A DNA stretch of 42,555 bases from Kiritimatiellota bacterium (GCA_026398415.1 JAPLSY010000035.1:1-42555); one strand, 5' to 3'; shown: positions 7,989 through 16,325, counted from the first letter of the stretch. The notes: generated by a model from the letters alone, not told the origin. A program made the numbers and translations.

Positions 7989-8040
7989 ACCGGTCTAACA
8001 GGTTTTGCAGACCCGTGCCTAACCGCTTGGCTATCGCGCC
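7967..8040 (-). tRNA. tRNA-Cys (anticodon GCA), CCA encoded
   Basis: The minus strand folds into a full cloverleaf. The acceptor stem GGCGCGA/TCGCGCC is perfect, the D-arm is closed by GCC/GGC, and the anticodon stem CGGGT/ACCTG holds the loop CTGCAAA with anticodon GCA. The T-arm is ACCGG/CCGGT with loop TTCAACT. The discriminator base is U, the identity base of tRNA-Cys, and CCA follows directly in the DNA (7967-7969). Confidence 0.95.
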
Positions 8041-8048
8041 TTGAAGAA

Positions 8049-8249
8049 ATGACTTCGCTGCCAGCTTACAAAACTGGCCCTCATGGTATCAAGCCGAAGA
8101 TCGGCGTCAACTGCTTTTTACCTGAACAATGCGGAAAAGTGTGGATCATTCCATCGGGAATTGATACATATTTCAGCCAGGCCGCCGAACGTTCCTATAT
8201 CCGGCCCGGGGAGCATGCTGAACTATGCCGACGCACCATGTGCCGCTAA
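8049..8249 (+). CDS. small hypothetical protein upstream of the oxidase
   Basis: A 66-codon frame with two cysteines flanking an aromatic stretch (NCFLPEQCGKVWIIPSG). It overlaps the first 25 bases of the oxidase gene. No family is recognised, the ribosome-binding site is weak, and the region also contains the tRNA promoter on the other strand. Weak support only. Confidence 0.25.
   Translation: MTSLPAYKTGPHGIKPKIGVNCFLPEQCGKVWIIPSGIDTYFSQAAERSYIRPGEHAELCRRTMCR
8083..8110 (-). promoter_or_regulatory. candidate promoter of tRNA-Cys
   Basis: On the minus strand TTGACG (8105-8110) and TACCAT (8083-8088) are 16 bases apart, about 40 bases upstream of the mature tRNA. The -35 is good and the -10 mediocre (4 of 6). 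Confidence 0.35.
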
Positions 8250-9844
8250 TCCAGGTTCTCAAGCCGGATGAATACGAGCGCATTGACCGGTTTTGCAAAG
8301 ATCATGCCGGGATCGCGGCTCTGCCCGCTATTGCGGATTTGCTCCGCGCCGATTTCGCCACGGAACTGGTCCTCGATCCGGATATCATCCAGGGATTTAC
8401 CGCCGACAGCTCCAATCTGCCGGGGCACGCCGACGCCCTGGGCCGGCCGCAATCCGAAAACGAATGCGCCGTCATTTTCCGGGCCTGCTTCGCGGCCGGA
8501 ATTCCTTTTACCCTGACCGCGGGGCGGTCAAACCTGACCGGCAGCGCCACGCCGCTGACGGGCGTTATCATTTCCATGGCGCGGATGCTGCAGCCGGAAA
8601 TTAGCGTGGATATTGAAACCCGCACCGTACGCTCGCCCGTGGGCGTTATTCTCGAAAACATGCGCCGCCAGGTGCTGGAACAGAGCGCGGGGCGCCTGTT
8701 TTTCCCGGTTGACCCGACAAGCCGGTCCGATGCTATGGTCGGCGGGGCGATCGCTTGCAACGCATCGGGGTTCACGCCGGGCGAAGCCGGGGCCACACGC
8801 CCATGGGTTGAGGCCGTGGAGTTCATCTTGCCCCATGGCCTGAAAGTGTCTGCCCGGCGCGGGGATTACGTGTCGGCCGATGGCCGGTTCGAATTACACG
8901 ACGGCTCCCGCGTCGTCGCCTTCCCGGTACCGCGTTATCCGCGCCCGGCAATTAAAAATGCCGGCGGCCCGTATTCTTCACCGGCGGGCACAATGGATTT
9001 CGTGGATCTCATCGTGGGCAGCGAAGGCCTGTTCGGTGCGGTGACGGCTTGTGTCCTGCGTCTGGCGTCGCATCCCCCGGCTTATTTGGATCTTTTCTTC
9101 TCCCTGCCGGACGAAAGTAACGCCGTGGATTTACTCGATGTCTTGCGCGCCACTCTGCCGGGCGGATTGGGTTGCCTCTCCGCGCTGGAATATTTCGGCG
9201 CCAATAGCCGCCGTTTCATGAAGCACGAAAGCCGTTTCTTTCATGGCGACCATCCGGTGGGCATTTATATACAGGCGCCACTGGCGGGGCAGGCGCTGGA
9301 GGATGCGGCCGGGGAATGGCTGGAACGCCTCACGGCGGCCGGTTGCGGAGTGGACGAGAATGCAATTCTGCTCCTGGATAACGAGCGGGACCGGGCCTTG
9401 TTCATGGAGGCGCGGCATTCCATGCCGGCCAAGGCCGTGGAGCTGGTCCAACAGCGCGGCACATTCACCATCATGACCGATACGGTTATCCCGTCGCACC
9501 GCTTCCGCGAATTCCTGAGTTTCACGCATGGTGCGATACGGGACGCCGGGTTGGATTACCTTGCCTTCGGCCATTTTGGGGATTGTCATCTGCATTTCAC
9601 GATCCTTCCGGAAAAGAATCAGGTAGCGCTCGGCGCGGAAATTTATGACCGGATCATCGCCCAGTCGGCCAGCCTGGGAGGCGTCTATTCCGGCGAGCAC
9701 GGCACCGGCAAACGCAAGCGGCGCGATTTCATCCGTTGCTATGGTCCGGCGGCGGCGGAGCAGGTGCGGCAATGCAAAGCGGCGGTGGACCCGCTGTTTC
9801 TGCTGAACCGCGGCAATGTGCTGGAAGCGGGGCTTGGCTCTTGA
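8225..9844 (+). CDS. FAD-linked oxidase (glycolate oxidase GlcD / D-lactate dehydrogenase type)
   Basis: A 539-residue flavoprotein of the VAO superfamily. The FAD-binding domain spans about residues 55-290: FTLTAGRSNLTGSATP contacts the pyrophosphate, VDPTSRSDAMVGGAIACNASG matches the core of FAD_binding_4, and DLIVGSEGLFGAV closes it. The C-terminal FAD-oxidase domain contains AFGHFGDCHLHFTILP and SGEHGTGKRKR, matching the conserved histidines of GlcD/Dld enzymes that oxidise 2-hydroxy acids. There is no membrane segment or Fe-S partner domain, and no glcE/glcF neighbours, so the electron acceptor is unknown. The GGGGAG at 8207-8212 is somewhat far from the ATG at 8225. Confidence 0.88.
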   Translation: MPTHHVPLIQVLKPDEYERIDRFCKDHAGIAALPAIADLLRADFATELVLDPDIIQGFTADSSNLPGHADALGRPQSENECAVIFRACFAAGIPFTLTAGRSNLTGSATPLTGVIISMARMLQPEISVDIETRTVRSPVGVILENMRRQVLEQSAGRLFFPVDPTSRSDAMVGGAIACNASGFTPGEAGATRPWVEAVEFILPHGLKVSARRGDYVSADGRFELHDGSRVVAFPVPRYPRPAIKNAGGPYSSPAGTMDFVDLIVGSEGLFGAVTACVLRLASHPPAYLDLFFSLPDESNAVDLLDVLRATLPGGLGCLSALEYFGANSRRFMKHESRFFHGDHPVGIYIQAPLAGQALEDAAGEWLERLTAAGCGVDENAILLLDNERDRALFMEARHSMPAKAVELVQQRGTFTIMTDTVIPSHRFREFLSFTHGAIRDAGLDYLAFGHFGDCHLHFTILPEKNQVALGAEIYDRIIAQSASLGGVYSGEHGTGKRKRRDFIRCYGPAAAEQVRQCKAAVDPLFLLNRGNVLEAGLGS

Positions 9845-9922
9845 AGACGATGGTGTAAAAAAGAAAGCTCGACAGACGCACGCTTCCCGTAGTAAAAAAA
9901 ATCGGCAATTTGCGGATCGGGT

Positions 9923-9937
9923 GGGGGCCTTGCCCCC
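9923..9937. other. short GC hairpin between oxidase and EF-hand genes
   Basis: GGGGGC-CTT-GCCCCC is a 6-bp stem with a 3-base loop containing the CTTG string seen in the hairpins at 3749-3828. It lacks a T-run, so terminator function is uncertain. Confidence 0.4.
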
Positions 9938-9985
9938 TGGCACAAGACCCGCAGGGAAAGCGGCATGAACCAAAGGAATGCGAAC

Positions 9986-10639
9986 ATGAAGCGCACACGG
10001 ATAACTACCTGGATGGCTGGCGCGGCAGTCATGACAATGGCAATAGGCAGTCTGGCCGAAGACAAGGGCGCGACCCCAACCGCAGTCCCAGCCAGGCAGC
10101 CGGCTGTATTTCAAAAAATGGACACTAATGGCGACGGCAAGATCACGGCGGCCGAGTTCCAGGCACTCCGGGATGCCTGGTTCAAGGAGATTGATGCCAA
10201 CGGTGACGGCAAACTGACGGCGGATGAGTTTGCAAAGGATCAGCAAGGCCGGTTCAAGGATATGGACGCCAACAGTGATGGCGTGGTCGTGGCGGAGGAA
10301 TACGTAGCCTTCTTTTGCGGCCCGGACGCCAAGGTGGACAAAGAAGCCAAGCCGGCCAAGACCGACAAGCCAACGCTGTTTGAAACCATGGATACCAATG
10401 ACGACGGCTTCGTAACGGTCCCGGAATTTGTGGTTTATCGCATTGTCATTTTCCGGCAACTGGACGCCAATGGCGATGGCAAACTGACGCCCGAAGAATT
10501 TGCGGCGGGCGCCAATAAGCGCTTTACGGCCATGGATGCCAACAAGGACAAGACGGTCGCGAAAAATGACGATGCAACGGGGGTCAACAAGGCGCGCGGT
10601 AGCCGGGCGCCGGAGACCAACCTGCCCGTGGCAAATTAA
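9986..10639 (+). CDS. exported EF-hand calcium-binding protein
   Basis: A 217-residue protein with a Sec signal peptide (about residues 1-24, cleavage after SLA). Five canonical EF-hand loops begin at about residues 46, 70, 94, 136 and 160 (DTNGDGKITAAE, DANGDGKLTADE, DANSDGVVVAEE, DTNDDGFVTVPE, DANGDGKLTPEE); a sixth near 184 (DANKDKTVAKND) is degenerate. A lysine-rich linker separates the two sets of three. It probably binds calcium in the periplasm or outside the cell; a partner is not evident. The ATG at 9986 follows AAAGGAA at 9972-9978; an upstream ATG at 9965 would put seven polar residues ahead of the signal peptide. It converges on galK with only 8 bases between. Confidence 0.85.
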   Translation: MKRTRITTWMAGAAVMTMAIGSLAEDKGATPTAVPARQPAVFQKMDTNGDGKITAAEFQALRDAWFKEIDANGDGKLTADEFAKDQQGRFKDMDANSDGVVVAEEYVAFFCGPDAKVDKEAKPAKTDKPTLFETMDTNDDGFVTVPEFVVYRIVIFRQLDANGDGKLTPEEFAAGANKRFTAMDANKDKTVAKNDDATGVNKARGSRAPETNLPVAN

Positions 10640-10647
10640 AATCCGGA

Positions 10648-11844
10648 TTAGAGCACGCGTGCCCCGGCTGCGGGCCGGATCACGCGTGTGGTGCAGGTGT
10701 GTCCGAACTTATGCACAAAAGCGGACGCGATGGTTTGGCCGACTTGATCCGCATCGCGAGGATCAAGCATCAGCACCACGCTCCCGCCAAAGCCGCCGCC
10801 GGAGAGGCGCGCGCCCAGGACCTGCGGCAACAGCCGGGCCTGCGCCACGATAAAATCCAGTTCCGGGCACGAGTTTTCGAAATTCGTCTGCGAGCTGTGG
10901 TGGGATTGAAACATCAGTTCGCCAAATGCCCGCACATCGCCCGCGCGCAAGAGCCGGGTGGCTTCCAGCACCCGCGCATTTTCCCAGATTATGTGCGCCG
11001 CGCGTCGCGCCGTAATGGGATCCAGGCGCGCGGCAAACGCATGCCATTCATCCCCGGAGACATCGCGCAGGGCCGTGACCGGATGATCGAGCACGGAAGC
11101 GAAAAAAGCGGATGCGCGTTCGCATTGCGCCCGGCGGTCATTATAGGCCGATACCACCTCGCCTGGGCGTAGCGCGTCGGCAAAGCCTGGCAGACTGTGC
11201 TTGACACATGTGTCAACCAATAGGAAGCAGATTTCCGCCGCCAATGGCACGGTCTCGACCTTCAGCGACCTGAAATCCGTGAAGACCAGGGCTTCCGGTT
11301 CGCCGTTCAGGCTGGAAATCTGGTCCAGTAATCCGCAGCGCGCGCCCGTAAAGTCATTTTCGGCCGCCTGGCCAATTTTGGCCAATTCCAGGGGCGCCAC
11401 CGCAATCTTGTAGAGCCGCGCGAGCGCCAAGGCTGTGGCAATTTCCAGGGCGGCGGAGCTGGAAAGGCCCGCGCCCATGGGAATATCGCCCGCGAACGTG
11501 GCTTGGAAGCCCGGTTCGATTCGGCCGCGGGCACCCAGTTTATTTACCACGCCGCGCACATAATTGACCCACAGCGGCCGCTTTACGGGCGCGGTAACCG
11601 GCAGGTCGAAGCTAATCTCTTCCGGAATATCCAGAGCCTGCACCGTGCATGCCGCGCCCCCCGCAGGACTCAGCGCCAGGCCAACACCCAGGTCAATAGC
11701 GGCGGAAAGTACAAACCCTTCGTTATAATCGGTATGATTGCCGAGAATTTCCACGCGCCCGGGCGCATAGGCCACGACAGCGGGCGGAGCGCCAAAGCGT
11801 TGGGTATGCGCTTGCTTGATGGTTTCAATCAAGGCCGTATTCAT
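10648..11844 (-). CDS. galK: galactokinase
   Basis: A 398-residue GHMP kinase that phosphorylates galactose at C1 in the Leloir pathway. The galactokinase signature PGRVEILGNHTDYNEG lies at residues 28-43, the ATP-binding GHMP motif MGAGLSSSAALE near residue 120, and the C-terminal GHMP motif RLSGGGFGGSVV near the end. The ATG at 11844 is chosen because the conserved N-terminus starts there; the frame extends further upstream but that part is unlike the family. There is no visible ribosome-binding site. galT and galE are not in the window; the phosphohexomutase gene upstream on the same strand could handle the downstream hexose phosphate. Confidence 0.92.
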   Translation of the reverse strand: MNTALIETIKQAHTQRFGAPPAVVAYAPGRVEILGNHTDYNEGFVLSAAIDLGVGLALSPAGGAACTVQALDIPEEISFDLPVTAPVKRPLWVNYVRGVVNKLGARGRIEPGFQATFAGDIPMGAGLSSSAALEIATALALARLYKIAVAPLELAKIGQAAENDFTGARCGLLDQISSLNGEPEALVFTDFRSLKVETVPLAAEICFLLVDTCVKHSLPGFADALRPGEVVSAYNDRRAQCERASAFFASVLDHPVTALRDVSGDEWHAFAARLDPITARRAAHIIWENARVLEATRLLRAGDVRAFGELMFQSHHSSQTNFENSCPELDFIVAQARLLPQVLGARLSGGGFGGSVVLMLDPRDADQVGQTIASAFVHKFGHTCTTRVIRPAAGARVL

Positions 11845-11917
11845 AATGAGACAAAACCATAACCATAAAAAACAACTCTTCAGCAAAATGCGTGGGTCAG
11901 ATACACAAAGAGTAACC

Positions 11918-11998
11918 ACGGATTACACGGATTTTACGGATGGCACGCACCACCTTTCTTATCCGGGCTGGCGTCTGTCGTCCGTCGTCTGTCCTCTT
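11918..11998. repeat. nonamer tract and heptamer tract across the 3' end of the phosphohexomutase gene
   Basis: Three 9-mers, ACGGATTAC, ACGGATTTT and ACGGATGGC (11918-11944), cover the stop codon of the phosphohexomutase gene. Four 7-mers, GCGTCTG, TCGTCCG, TCGTCTG and TCCTCTT (11971-11998), lie just inside its reading frame and encode an Arg/Thr/Asp-rich tail. Two unit lengths thus occur within 80 bases. Confidence 0.8.
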
Positions 11999-13361
11999 CC
12001 TTTCTTATGCCGGAAGCGCGGATGAGGGCCAGGAGCTCCTGCGTACGCTGATCCAACTGCGCCTGGGTTTTGGCTTCCAGGTTCAGCCGAACCAGCGGCT
12101 CGGTATTGGAACAGCGGACGTTAAACCACCAGTCGGTAAATTCCACGCTGAGCCCGTCGAGTTCAAACTGTTTGCCGCCTTGGTATTGGTTTTTCAGCCG
12201 CGCCAGGACCGCCGGCGGGTCCTTGACCTCCGAATTGATCTCCGGACTCTTGAAATAGCGGTGAAAGGGCTTGATCATCGCGGAAAGCGGCACCCGCGAC
12301 TGGCTCAGCAGGTTGGCGATATAAAGCACCGCCATGGCGGAGCTCTCCGTAAAATAGTTCTCCTGGAAATAGTAATGCCCGGAGAGTTCGCCCGCAAAAA
12401 GCGCATGCGCCGCGCGCATTTGCTGTTTGATGAAGGCATGCCCCACCCGGCACATTTGCGGCGTGCCGCCGTTCTCCTCGATCACTTCCCGGACGGTCCA
12501 ACTGCTGCGCAGGTCGTAAAGGATGACGCCTTTCTGCTTTTTCAAAATGCTTTGCGCGATCAGAAGCGTGATCATGTCCATGGGCACGATGGCGCCCGTC
12601 TCGTCCACGAAGCCCACGCGGTCGGCATCGCCATCGAAGGCGGCGCCGAAATCATAGCAATCCGGCTTCGCTAAGGCTACGCCGGGCAAGCCCGCGCGCA
12701 CTTTCTGCTGGAGATCGGCCAGCGTCTCGGTCTTGAGCGGATTGGCTTCGTGGTGTGGAAACGTACCATCGAGGGTGTCATACATGGCATCCACCCGCAT
12801 CAGGCCCGCCAAAGCTTTGGATTCGATACAGCCCATGGCATTGGCATAATCGGCGGCAATCGCGATGGGGCGTTGGAGGGCGGCCAGCTGTTGCACGTGC
12901 TTCACGTATTCCGGCAGGATATCGTAACTCGAGATCGTGCCGGGCGATACCGATGCCGGCGCAAAATCCGATTGCATTACACGCCGTTCGATTTCCTGAA
13001 TACCGGTTGCGCCGCTGATCGGAATCGCCTTTTCACGGCAAAGTTTGAATCCATTCCACTCGCCGGGATTGTGCGAGGCCGTGATCATGATACTGGCATC
13101 GGCGCCCAGCTTGCCGTTGGCGTAATAGGACATCGGCGTGGAGCAGACGCCCACCCGGATCACGTCGGCGCCTTGTTGGGTCAACCCGCGGGTCAGCGCT
13201 TGGAACATGGCCGCCGAGCTCGAGCGCATGTCCTGCCCGACCACCACGCGCCGGCAGTTAAGAAAACTCGCAAACGCGCGGCCGATCTTAAAGGCCAGGT
13301 CATCGTCCAGGTCCTTGCCGACCACGCCCCGGATATCGTATGCTTTAAAAATTCCCGCCAT
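11934..13361 (-). CDS. phosphomannomutase/phosphoglucomutase
   Basis: A 475-residue alpha-D-phosphohexomutase (ManB/AlgC group), interconverting hexose 1- and 6-phosphates for glycan precursors. Domain 1 begins FKAYDIRGVVG and carries the phosphoserine loop TASHNPGEWNG. The metal-binding loop FDGDADRVGF is near residue 244 and the sugar-specificity loop GELSGHYYF near 325. The C-terminal phosphate-binding loop is RCSNTEPLVRLN. Just before the metal loop there is an extra stretch (AGLPGVALAKP) encoded by a 25-bp repeat also found in a glycosyltransferase gene. The C-terminal 20 residues come from repeat DNA. The ATG at 13361 is preceded by GAGG. It lies upstream of galK on the same strand. Confidence 0.9.
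   Translation of the reverse strand: MAGIFKAYDIRGVVGKDLDDDLAFKIGRAFASFLNCRRVVVGQDMRSSSAAMFQALTRGLTQQGADVIRVGVCSTPMSYYANGKLGADASIMITASHNPGEWNGFKLCREKAIPISGATGIQEIERRVMQSDFAPASVSPGTISSYDILPEYVKHVQQLAALQRPIAIAADYANAMGCIESKALAGLMRVDAMYDTLDGTFPHHEANPLKTETLADLQQKVRAGLPGVALAKPDCYDFGAAFDGDADRVGFVDETGAIVPMDMITLLIAQSILKKQKGVILYDLRSSWTVREVIEENGGTPQMCRVGHAFIKQQMRAAHALFAGELSGHYYFQENYFTESSAMAVLYIANLLSQSRVPLSAMIKPFHRYFKSPEINSEVKDPPAVLARLKNQYQGGKQFELDGLSVEFTDWWFNVRCSNTEPLVRLNLEAKTQAQLDQRTQELLALIRASGIRKEEDRRRTTDASPDKKGGACHP
12666..12690. repeat. 25-bp CTTCGCTAA-type module inside the phosphohexomutase gene
   Basis: The module begins CTTCGCTAAGGCTACG and ends GGGCAAG; it matches the module at 23483-23507 at 21 of 25 positions. 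Here it is read as part of GLPGVALAK, in a different frame from the other copy. Confidence 0.7.
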
Positions 13362-13403
13362 AAGTATGCCTCGTTAATATGTGAGCGCGCCAACCACACC
13401 ATA

Positions 13404-13438
13404 ACCAGGAACCAAGAACAAAGAACCACGAACGACCA
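13404..13438. repeat. five tandem 7-mers (ACCAAGA family)
   Basis: ACCAGGA, ACCAAGA, ACAAAGA, ACCACGA and ACGACCA follow one another without spacing in the divergent gap between the phosphohexomutase and isomerase genes. The complement-type family (GTTCTTG/GTTCTTC) occurs at 31157-31184. Confidence 0.8.
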
Positions 13439-13529
13439 TTATCATTTACCACATTGCCCGGATCGGAGACAAGCCTGAACCGTCTTGCTTCGATTTTTCA
13501 TAGGGTCATGATTGAGTCCGCATGCCGGA

Positions 13530-13557
13530 TTGACAAACGGAAAAGGACGCCTATATT
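13530..13557 (+). promoter_or_regulatory. strong sigma-70 promoter
   Basis: A consensus TTGACA (13530-13535) and TATATT (13552-13557) are 16 bases apart. Transcription would start near 13564, giving a leader of about 48 bases that ends in GGAGAG (13602-13607) and the ATG at 13612. Confidence 0.75.
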
Positions 13558-13611
13558 ACGCCCTCAACGGTCAGCCAATCTAAAAGTGTCGGTTAATTAA
13601 CGGAGAGCAGT

Positions 13612-14397
13612 ATGAATACGTCCTGTAGTTCGTGGAGTTACCATCGCACCATCGCGGCCAAGAAAATGGATCAGCTGGCCTGGGTGCGGGAATGCGCCGC
13701 GCTGGGTTTGGATGGCGTAGAATTGCTCGGCTATCATTTTCCCCGGACGGATCGCGCGTATCTCGTGGAACTTAAAAAACTGTGCGCGGACCTGTATTTA
13801 ACCATCGCCATGGTGTCCGCCGACGGTCATTTGACGGTGTCGGACGATGTCCAGCGGCAGAAGGAAATCGAAGCCATTCGTAAATGGGTTGAGGTGGCCG
13901 CATTTCTGGGCGCTCCCCGGGTGCGGTTTTTCTGCGGCAGTGGCGCGGAACTCACGGCCGGCGGACCGGCTCTGTTTCAAAAGGTTAAACAGGCCGTGAC
14001 CGAGGTGGCGGCCCTTGGAGCGGCGCACGGCATCGTGATGGCCATGGAAAATCATGGCGGCACGACCGCCGACCAACTGCTGGCCTTGATGGGCGCGGTG
14101 CACAGCCCGTGGCTGAAGTTGACCATGGATACCGGTAATTTTCCGCCGGCCAGCCAGGTTGGCCCGGAAACGTATGCGTCCATCGAGCGCTGTGCGCCAC
14201 AGGCGGCCATCGTGCATGCCAAGTTTTTCAACGTGAAACCGGACGGGAGCGACAGCGAATTTGACTGGCAACGCATCCACGGCCTGCTTCAGCGTGCCGG
14301 TTTCCGCGGATTTCTTTCCGTCGAGTATGAAGGTAAAGACGACAATGAAGTTGCGGTCATGAAACGGATTGCCGGTTTTCTCAAGACCCTGCGATAA
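13612..14397 (+). CDS. sugar phosphate isomerase/epimerase (xylose isomerase-like TIM barrel)
   Basis: A 261-residue AP-endonuclease-2/xylose-isomerase-like TIM barrel. Visible marks are LGLDGVELLGYHFP (strand 2), the metal-ligand Glu in MAMENHGG, the segment LKLTMDTGNFPP, the His in IVHAKFFNV and the final FLSVEYEGKDD. These resemble enzymes acting on sugars, inosose or keto-sugars, but the exact substrate cannot be read. The start has a good ribosome-binding site and promoter. A Gfo/Idh/MocA gene follows after 46 bases; such pairs typically process sugars or inositols together. Confidence 0.87.
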   Translation: MNTSCSSWSYHRTIAAKKMDQLAWVRECAALGLDGVELLGYHFPRTDRAYLVELKKLCADLYLTIAMVSADGHLTVSDDVQRQKEIEAIRKWVEVAAFLGAPRVRFFCGSGAELTAGGPALFQKVKQAVTEVAALGAAHGIVMAMENHGGTTADQLLALMGAVHSPWLKLTMDTGNFPPASQVGPETYASIERCAPQAAIVHAKFFNVKPDGSDSEFDWQRIHGLLQRAGFRGFLSVEYEGKDDNEVAVMKRIAGFLKTLR

Positions 14398-14443
14398 CCG
14401 TCGGGCGTCAGCCGGCGAACATCCAAAAGCGGAAATTCACACC

Positions 14444-15502
14444 ATGAAGCAAAAAGTCAAAGTTGGTATTGTCGGACTGGGAGCGATCGGTAAAGTTCAT
14501 GCCGATGCCTACGCGCATTGTCCCGATGCCGAGATAACGGCCCTGTGCGACGTGGATGCCGGCCGCCTGGCGGAAGTGGGTGAGAAATATCAGGTCAAGG
14601 CCCGTTTCACGGACTATCGGGCCCTCTTGAAAACGGACGTGGCAGCGGTCAGCATCTGCGTCGGCAATCATTTGCATCGCGAAGTGGCCGTGGCCGCCCT
14701 GCGCGCCGGCAAGCATGTTCTGCTTGAGAAGCCGATGACCCTGAATGCCGGCCAGGCCGCTGACATTGTCGCCGCCCAGAAGAAAGCGCGCAAGGTCGTT
14801 CAAATCGGAATGGTCAATCGCCAGAAGCCGGAAGCGCAACTGATCCGGGAAGAAGTTCAATCCGGCCGGTTGGGCGAAATTTACCATATGCGCGCCGTGC
14901 TGATCCGGCGGCGGGGCATTCCGGGGCTGGGTGGTTGGTTCACGACCAAAGCCGTTTCCGGCGGCGGGCCGCTGATTGATATCGGCGTGCACTGGCTGGA
15001 CCTGTGCATGTACCTGAGCGGCCAGTGGCATCCCACGAGTGTCAGCGCCATGACCTACGCCAAATTCGGCGCCAACATGCGGGCTTACAAATATGTCAGC
15101 ATGTGGGCCGGTCCGCCGAATTACGCCGGCGTTTGCGATGTTGAGGATTTCGCCACCGGCCTGGTGCGTTTCGGCCGGAAGGCCACGCTAAGCTTTGAAA
15201 TCGCCTGGGCCGCCAATTCCGAAGAATCCGCATACATCGAACTGATGGGCGATAAAGGCGGCATCCGGACGATGGACGGCAAGCCGCTGAAAATCATGAC
15301 CGAATACGAGGGCCGTGTGGTGGATATAACTCCGCAGTTCAACGCCAACGGCAATCCGTTTTACATACAGACCGCCAAGTTCCTGGCAGCCTGCCGTGGG
15401 GAATGTCCCCCGGCGGCTACCTCGGCGGAAGGCCTGACCTTGATGCGCCTGATGGACGGCATTTATAAATCCGCCAAGTCCGGACAGGAAGTGGCGCTCT
15501 GA
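14444..15502 (+). CDS. Gfo/Idh/MocA family oxidoreductase
   Basis: A 352-residue NAD(P)-dependent dehydrogenase. The Rossmann fold begins VKVGIVGLGAIGKVHADAY; the family motif EKPMTL is near residue 95 and the catalytic-domain signature GGGPLIDIGVHWLDLCMYL near 180, with the conserved His. There is no signal peptide, unlike many exported relatives in this clade. The ATG at 14444 is chosen at the start of the Rossmann strand; a longer frame back to 14369 would overlap the isomerase gene. The substrate is probably a sugar or inositol derivative handled with the upstream isomerase-like protein. Confidence 0.9.
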   Translation: MKQKVKVGIVGLGAIGKVHADAYAHCPDAEITALCDVDAGRLAEVGEKYQVKARFTDYRALLKTDVAAVSICVGNHLHREVAVAALRAGKHVLLEKPMTLNAGQAADIVAAQKKARKVVQIGMVNRQKPEAQLIREEVQSGRLGEIYHMRAVLIRRRGIPGLGGWFTTKAVSGGGPLIDIGVHWLDLCMYLSGQWHPTSVSAMTYAKFGANMRAYKYVSMWAGPPNYAGVCDVEDFATGLVRFGRKATLSFEIAWAANSEESAYIELMGDKGGIRTMDGKPLKIMTEYEGRVVDITPQFNANGNPFYIQTAKFLAACRGECPPAATSAEGLTLMRLMDGIYKSAKSGQEVAL

Positions 15503-15594
15503 GCTGAATAATCCGGGCTAAGGCGTGCTTTTTTCCACATCCTGATGGCGCGAAGGTGGAATGCGGACCAGCCTTATTGCCTCGGCGACTTGCC

Positions 15595-15951
15595 TCATGC
15601 CCGGGCAGATTTGGCTTCGCCCACGATCTTGGCGAAACCTTCCGGATCGTGGATGGCGATTTCGGAAAGCATTTTCCGGTTGAGCTCCATGCGGGCCTTG
15701 GTCAATCCCTCGATGAAACGGCTGTACGTGATGCCGTTCAAGTGGCAGGCAGCCGACAAGCGTGCAATCCACAGACTGCGGTATTCGCGTTTTTTGAGCT
15801 TGCGGTGGATGGTGGCCAGACGCATGGCCCGGTCCACGGCTTCCGTCGCTTGACGGATCAATTTACTGCGCGACCCGTAAAATCCTTTGGCCTGCTCCAA
15901 GCGGCGTTTTCTCCGGCGGCGCGAGGCCGGCGCATTAGTGGCTCTTGGCAT
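15595..15951 (-). CDS. rplT: 50S ribosomal protein L20
   Basis: A 118-residue basic protein with the complete L20 sequence pattern: the Arg/Lys-rich N-terminal extension, AKGFYGSRSKL, REYRSLWIARLSAAC and NRKMLSEIAIHDPEGF. It binds 23S rRNA early in 50S assembly. The ATG at 15951 follows GGGGAG. It lies 33 bases downstream of rpmI on the same strand, the usual order. Confidence 0.97.
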   Translation of the reverse strand: MPRATNAPASRRRRKRRLEQAKGFYGSRSKLIRQATEAVDRAMRLATIHRKLKKREYRSLWIARLSAACHLNGITYSRFIEGLTKARMELNRKMLSEIAIHDPEGFAKIVGEAKSARA

Positions 15952-15984
15952 GACGCGTTCTCCCCTTCGATTTACAAAAAACGG

Positions 15985-16173
15985 TTAAAACAGATGTGCG
16001 ATGCGTTTCTGTTCCATATGGCCCAATGCGCGCTTATTACGGGCATTGCGTTTGCGCTTGCGCGACTTGCCGGTCATTAAGTGACCCCGCCCGGCGCCCA
16101 GATGGATTATTTTACCGGTGGCGGTTTTGCGAAACCGCTTGCGTAACGCTTTCCTGGTCTTCATTTTCGGCAT
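15985..16173 (-). CDS. rpmI: 50S ribosomal protein L35
   Basis: A 62-residue protein beginning MPKMKTRKALRKRF, with the typical HLMTGKSRKRKR segment and very high Lys/Arg content. The ATG at 16173 follows GGGGAG. The usual upstream gene infC is absent: the next gene is divergent and encodes a metallo-beta-lactamase protein. Confidence 0.96.
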   Translation of the reverse strand: MPKMKTRKALRKRFRKTATGKIIHLGAGRGHLMTGKSRKRKRNARNKRALGHMEQKRIAHLF

Positions 16174-16291
16174 AGGTTTGCTCCCCTGTTATGTAAAACC
16201 AGCATTTATAAACCATTCATCGCAAATGTCCAGCCCTATTTCCCAAAATATTTCGCGCCCGGTTCGCTTGCCTGCGGATTTGATGGCAATA

Positions 16292-16319
16292 TTGACTTCC
16301 GGCAAGTCTCCTGTAAAGT
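16292..16319 (+). promoter_or_regulatory. weak promoter candidate, possibly giving a leaderless mRNA
   Basis: TTGACT (16292-16297) and TAAAGT (16314-16319) are 16 bases apart. A start site about 7 bases downstream would fall at the ATG at 16326, which has no ribosome-binding site. The -10 is only a 4-of-6 match. Confidence 0.3.
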
Positions 16320-16325
16320 GATGGT

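Noticed and set aside
8055..8085. A tRNA-Thr-like anticodon arm on the minus strand (stem GCCAG/CTGGC, loop containing TGT)
   Set aside because: There are no acceptor stem, D-arm or T-arm counterparts around it, so it is not a second tRNA.
9131..10459. 442-codon minus-strand open frame across the oxidase and EF-hand genes
   Set aside because: It is antisense to two well-supported genes, shows no recognisable domain and spans their intergenic gap, so it is a by-product of high GC in third positions.
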